9,163 nucleotides of DNA from contig JAIRQU010000056.1 in NCBI GenBank assembly GCA_031256305.1, positions 1 through 9,163 of the forward strand, written 5' to 3'. A program made the translations under genes and the position numbers. The notes under the pieces were generated by a model. The model was not told the origin of the DNA, did not search any database, and saw nothing but the letters and a program-made list of their open reading frames with translations. The first letter of the stretch is position 1. Every line of letters starts with the position of its first letter. This document shows, in pieces, positions 5,848 through 9,163 of the stretch. The stretch comes from Burkholderiaceae bacterium. GTDB lineage: Bacteria > Pseudomonadota > Gammaproteobacteria > Burkholderiales > Burkholderiaceae_C.

Positions 5848-6983
5848 TGAACGGGCGGCTTTCGGCGCGGCGCTTCTTTGCCGTGGTAGTCAAGGAGGCG
5901 CGCCAGTGGCGGCGCGACCGCATGAGTCTGGGCATGTTGTTTGGCATTCCGATCCTGATGCTGGTGCTGTTCGGCTATGCCATCAACTTGAACCTGCGCC
6001 ACCTGCCCGCGGGCATTGCGGATCTGGCGAACACGTCCGCCTCGCGCGCGGCGGTGATGGACATGGTGGCCACGGACATCATCGCGCCCAAACTGGCGGC
6101 CACCTCGCCGCGGCAGCTTATCGACGCCCTGCGGCGCGGCCAGATCAGCATCGGCATCGTGATACCGCCAGACTTCGAGGCGCGGCTGTTCGACGGACGC
6201 GAGGCCGTGCAGGTGATGGTCGATGGCAGCGACACGGTGGTGCAGAGCGCGGCCATGCAACTGGCGCAGATGCCGCTGACCGGGTCGGACGCGGCGCAGA
6301 CCGCGCAGGACGAGCGCACGCCCCAGGCCTCCACGCCGGGCAGCGGCCCGATCCGCGTGGTCAGCTTCTACAACCCCGAACGGCGCTCGGCGGTCAACAT
6401 CGTGCCTGGCCTGGTGGGCGTGATTCTGACCATGACGATGGTGCTGTTTACCGCCGTGGCCATCGTGCGCGAGCGCGAGCGCGGCAACCTGGAACTGCTT
6501 ATCGCCACGCCGCTGTCGAGCGTGGAACTGATGGCCGGCAAGATCACGCCCTGCGTGGTTTTCGGCCTGATCCAGACCACGCTGATCCTGGCCATTGGCG
6601 CGGCGGTGTTTCATGTGCCCTGCGCGGGCAGCCTGCTCGACGTTTATGGGGCCGCGCTGCTGCTGGTGCTGGCCAACCTGAGCCTGGGCATGTTGATCTC
6701 CAACCTGGTGCGCTCGCAATTCCAGGCCATGCAGTTGACCATGATGGTCTTTCTGCCCTCGATTCTGCTGTCGGGCTTCATGTTTCCGTTCGATGGGATG
6801 CCGCGCCCGGCGCAGTGGATCGCCGAATGCCTGCCGCTGACGCACGCGCTGCGCCTGATCCGCGGCGTCATGCTGCGCGGCGCGGGCCTGCTGGAGCTGT
6901 GGCCAGACATTCTGGCGCTGCTGGCCTTTACCGCCGTGATGATGACCGTGGCAATCCTCAAATTCCACAAACGGCTCGATTAG
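5844..6983 (+). CDS. ABC-2 type permease (YbhS/YbhR-like)
   Basis: This 379-aa inner-membrane permease completes the exporter. Topology fits the ABC-2 family: a cytoplasmic N-terminus with FFAVVVKEARQWRRDRMSLG (11-30), TM1 at about 30-47, a large periplasmic region (about 50-183), TM2 at about 186-208, the conserved cytoplasmic RERERGNLELLIATPLSS (209-226), then further helices at about 238-256, 268-290, 298-313 and 352-373. YNPERRSAVNIVPGL (176-190) is characteristic of YbhS/YbhR-type permeases. A low-complexity polar stretch (about 146-168) sits in the periplasmic part. AAGGTG (5831-5836) is a ribosome site for the ATG at 5844. Only one permease gene is present where YbhFSR has two, so a homodimer with the ATPase dimer is likely. 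The stop codon lies in the first copy of a 16-bp tandem repeat. Confidence 0.93.
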   Translation: MMNGRLSARRFFAVVVKEARQWRRDRMSLGMLFGIPILMLVLFGYAINLNLRHLPAGIADLANTSASRAAVMDMVATDIIAPKLAATSPRQLIDALRRGQISIGIVIPPDFEARLFDGREAVQVMVDGSDTVVQSAAMQLAQMPLTGSDAAQTAQDERTPQASTPGSGPIRVVSFYNPERRSAVNIVPGLVGVILTMTMVLFTAVAIVRERERGNLELLIATPLSSVELMAGKITPCVVFGLIQTTLILAIGAAVFHVPCAGSLLDVYGAALLLVLANLSLGMLISNLVRSQFQAMQLTMMVFLPSILLSGFMFPFDGMPRPAQWIAECLPLTHALRLIRGVMLRGAGLLELWPDILALLAFTAVMMTVAILKFHKRLD

Positions 6984-7011
6984 GGCATGGGTTTGTTAGG
7001 ACATGGGTTTG
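6980..7011 (+). repeat. 16-bp tandem duplication at the permease stop codon
   Basis: TTAGGGCATGGGTTTG (6980-6995) is followed directly by TTAGGACATGGGTTTG (6996-7011), two head-to-tail copies with one mismatch. The first copy contains the permease TAG stop (6981-6983). The second copy is non-coding and pushes the downstream lipoprotein gene 16 bp further away. It looks like a small slippage or duplication event, though paired regulator half-sites cannot be excluded. Confidence 0.75.
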
Positions 7012-7014
7012 CTG

Positions 7015-7032
7015 GCCCGCAGCGGGCACAAT
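7015..7032 (+). promoter_or_regulatory. GC palindrome abutting a -10-like hexamer before the DUF1439 gene
   Basis: GCCCGCAGCGGGC (7015-7027) is a perfect palindrome around a central A. It runs into CACAAT (7027-7032), a -10-like hexamer 8 nt before the ATG at 7041. The palindrome could be an operator for that promoter or the stem of a short terminator for the ABC operon. I see no good -35 at 16-19 nt, so the promoter is weakly supported. Confidence 0.35.
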
Positions 7033-7040
7033 CTTCAATC

Positions 7041-8713
<1,673 letters not shown>

Positions 8714-8716
8714 CAC

Positions 8717-9163
8717 ATGGTACAAGACGAGCGCGCCCTCCAGATCGTTGAATTTACCGGCGCTGCGCTGCGTTTTCTGGATGCGGCGCCGTCCGCCGCG
8801 CCTGATGGCGGCTTCGTGTGGATTTATGTGGACCGGCCCGACTTCGACGCGCAACTGCCGCACATCCAGGCCGCCGCCGAGCGCCTGGGCGGTTCCATGC
8901 TGCTGGACGTGCATCTGCAAGACCTGGCCAGCGACGCGCACCCCACCGCCTACGACGCCACGTCGGTCTATGACCTAATAGTCTTCCGGCGGCTGGCCAT
9001 GCCCGATGAAACCGCCCGACCGCTCAGCGGCGGCCATGACGGCGCGCCCGCCGCGCCGGAGCTGGGGGCGAGCTTCGCGGCGGAACTCACGCGCGTGTTT
9101 GGCCGCATCGACTCGCGCGCGGTGGGCTTCGCGGTCTTCGATAAGCTGCTGGTCAGCGTGCAT
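8717..9163 (+). CDS. CorA-like divalent-cation transporter, N-terminal part
   Basis: The first 149 codons of a gene that runs off the right edge. The visible part matches, from memory, the cytoplasmic domain of CorA-family magnesium transporters found in Burkholderiales: GGFVWIYVDRPDFDAQLP (31-48), MLLDVHLQDL (61-70), VYDLIVFRRL (84-93) and, at the edge, AVGFAVFDKLLVSVH (135-149). The family's two membrane helices and the GMN selectivity motif lie beyond the window, so transport cannot be confirmed. The ATG at 8717 is 3 nt after the hemB stop with no Shine-Dalgarno, implying translational coupling and co-transcription with hemB. A segment at about 101-116 (RPLSGGHDGAPAAPEL) looks like a variable loop. 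A soluble CorA-like domain with another C-terminus is a less likely alternative. Confidence 0.72.
   Translation, partial: MVQDERALQIVEFTGAALRFLDAAPSAAPDGGFVWIYVDRPDFDAQLPHIQAAAERLGGSMLLDVHLQDLASDAHPTAYDATSVYDLIVFRRLAMPDETARPLSGGHDGAPAAPELGASFAAELTRVFGRIDSRAVGFAVFDKLLVSVH

Noticed and set aside
5490..6968. A 492-codon open frame on the minus strand opposite the ABC ATPase and permease genes
   Set aside because: Its product is rich in His, Arg, Gln and Ala with no recognisable domain, as expected antisense to GC-rich coding sequence, and the plus strand holds two unmistakable genes here.
6987..7040. ATG at 6987 as start of the DUF1439 protein
   Set aside because: It lies inside the tandem repeat, overlaps the palindrome and the -10-like hexamer, and adds 18 residues that do not fit a signal peptide.

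Overview
The window is dense, GC-rich chromosomal DNA (GC/GCG-biased third positions) that reads as a betaproteobacterium, most likely of the order Burkholderiales. The evidence is the form of the proteins: a Mg-type HemB, a lipoprotein LemA followed by two TPM-domain genes, a CorA-like protein directly after hemB, and a PanB N-terminus beginning MSYLQ. The family within the order is a guess. I see no mobile element, CRISPR array, tRNA or rRNA, and the gene content looks like ordinary core or near-core chromosome.

Layout. Positions 1-350 (minus) hold the 5' part of panB (pantothenate synthesis), divergent from a three-gene plus-strand cluster at 437-2593: lemA (lipoprotein), a membrane TPM-domain protein with a glycine-rich tail, and a TPM protein without a signal peptide. 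Next comes a LysE/RhtB-type amino-acid exporter gene (2610-3210) broken by one frameshift near 2790-2805. A hairpin lies between it and a convergent minus-strand gene (3274-3843). That gene encodes a lipoprotein with the Cu/Zn superoxide dismutase fold but lacking several metal ligands and the catalytic arginine. Divergent from it is a tightly overlapping export operon (3914-6983): HlyD-type lipoprotein adaptor, ABC ATPase and ABC-2 permease, joined by ATGA overlaps. It is followed by a DUF1439 (YceB-like) lipoprotein with a possible twin-arginine signal (7041-7634), hemB (7703-8713), and the N-terminal half of a CorA-like divalent-cation transporter (8717 to the window end).

How the genes work together. 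lemA and the two TPM genes are probably one envelope-associated unit of unclear biochemical role. The HlyD/ABC/permease set is a YbhGFS-like efflux system spanning the inner membrane and reaching into the periplasm. hemB supplies porphobilinogen for haem and is probably co-transcribed with the corA-like gene (3-nt gap).

Most unusual points: the SOD-like lipoprotein with a dismantled active site, the frameshifted exporter, and three genes (3914, 7041, 7703) that lack a Shine-Dalgarno and have a -10-like hexamer only 6-9 nt before the ATG, suggesting leaderless or near-leaderless transcripts. I did not find a clearly new multi-gene system; the LemA/TPM/TPM group is the least understood one here.
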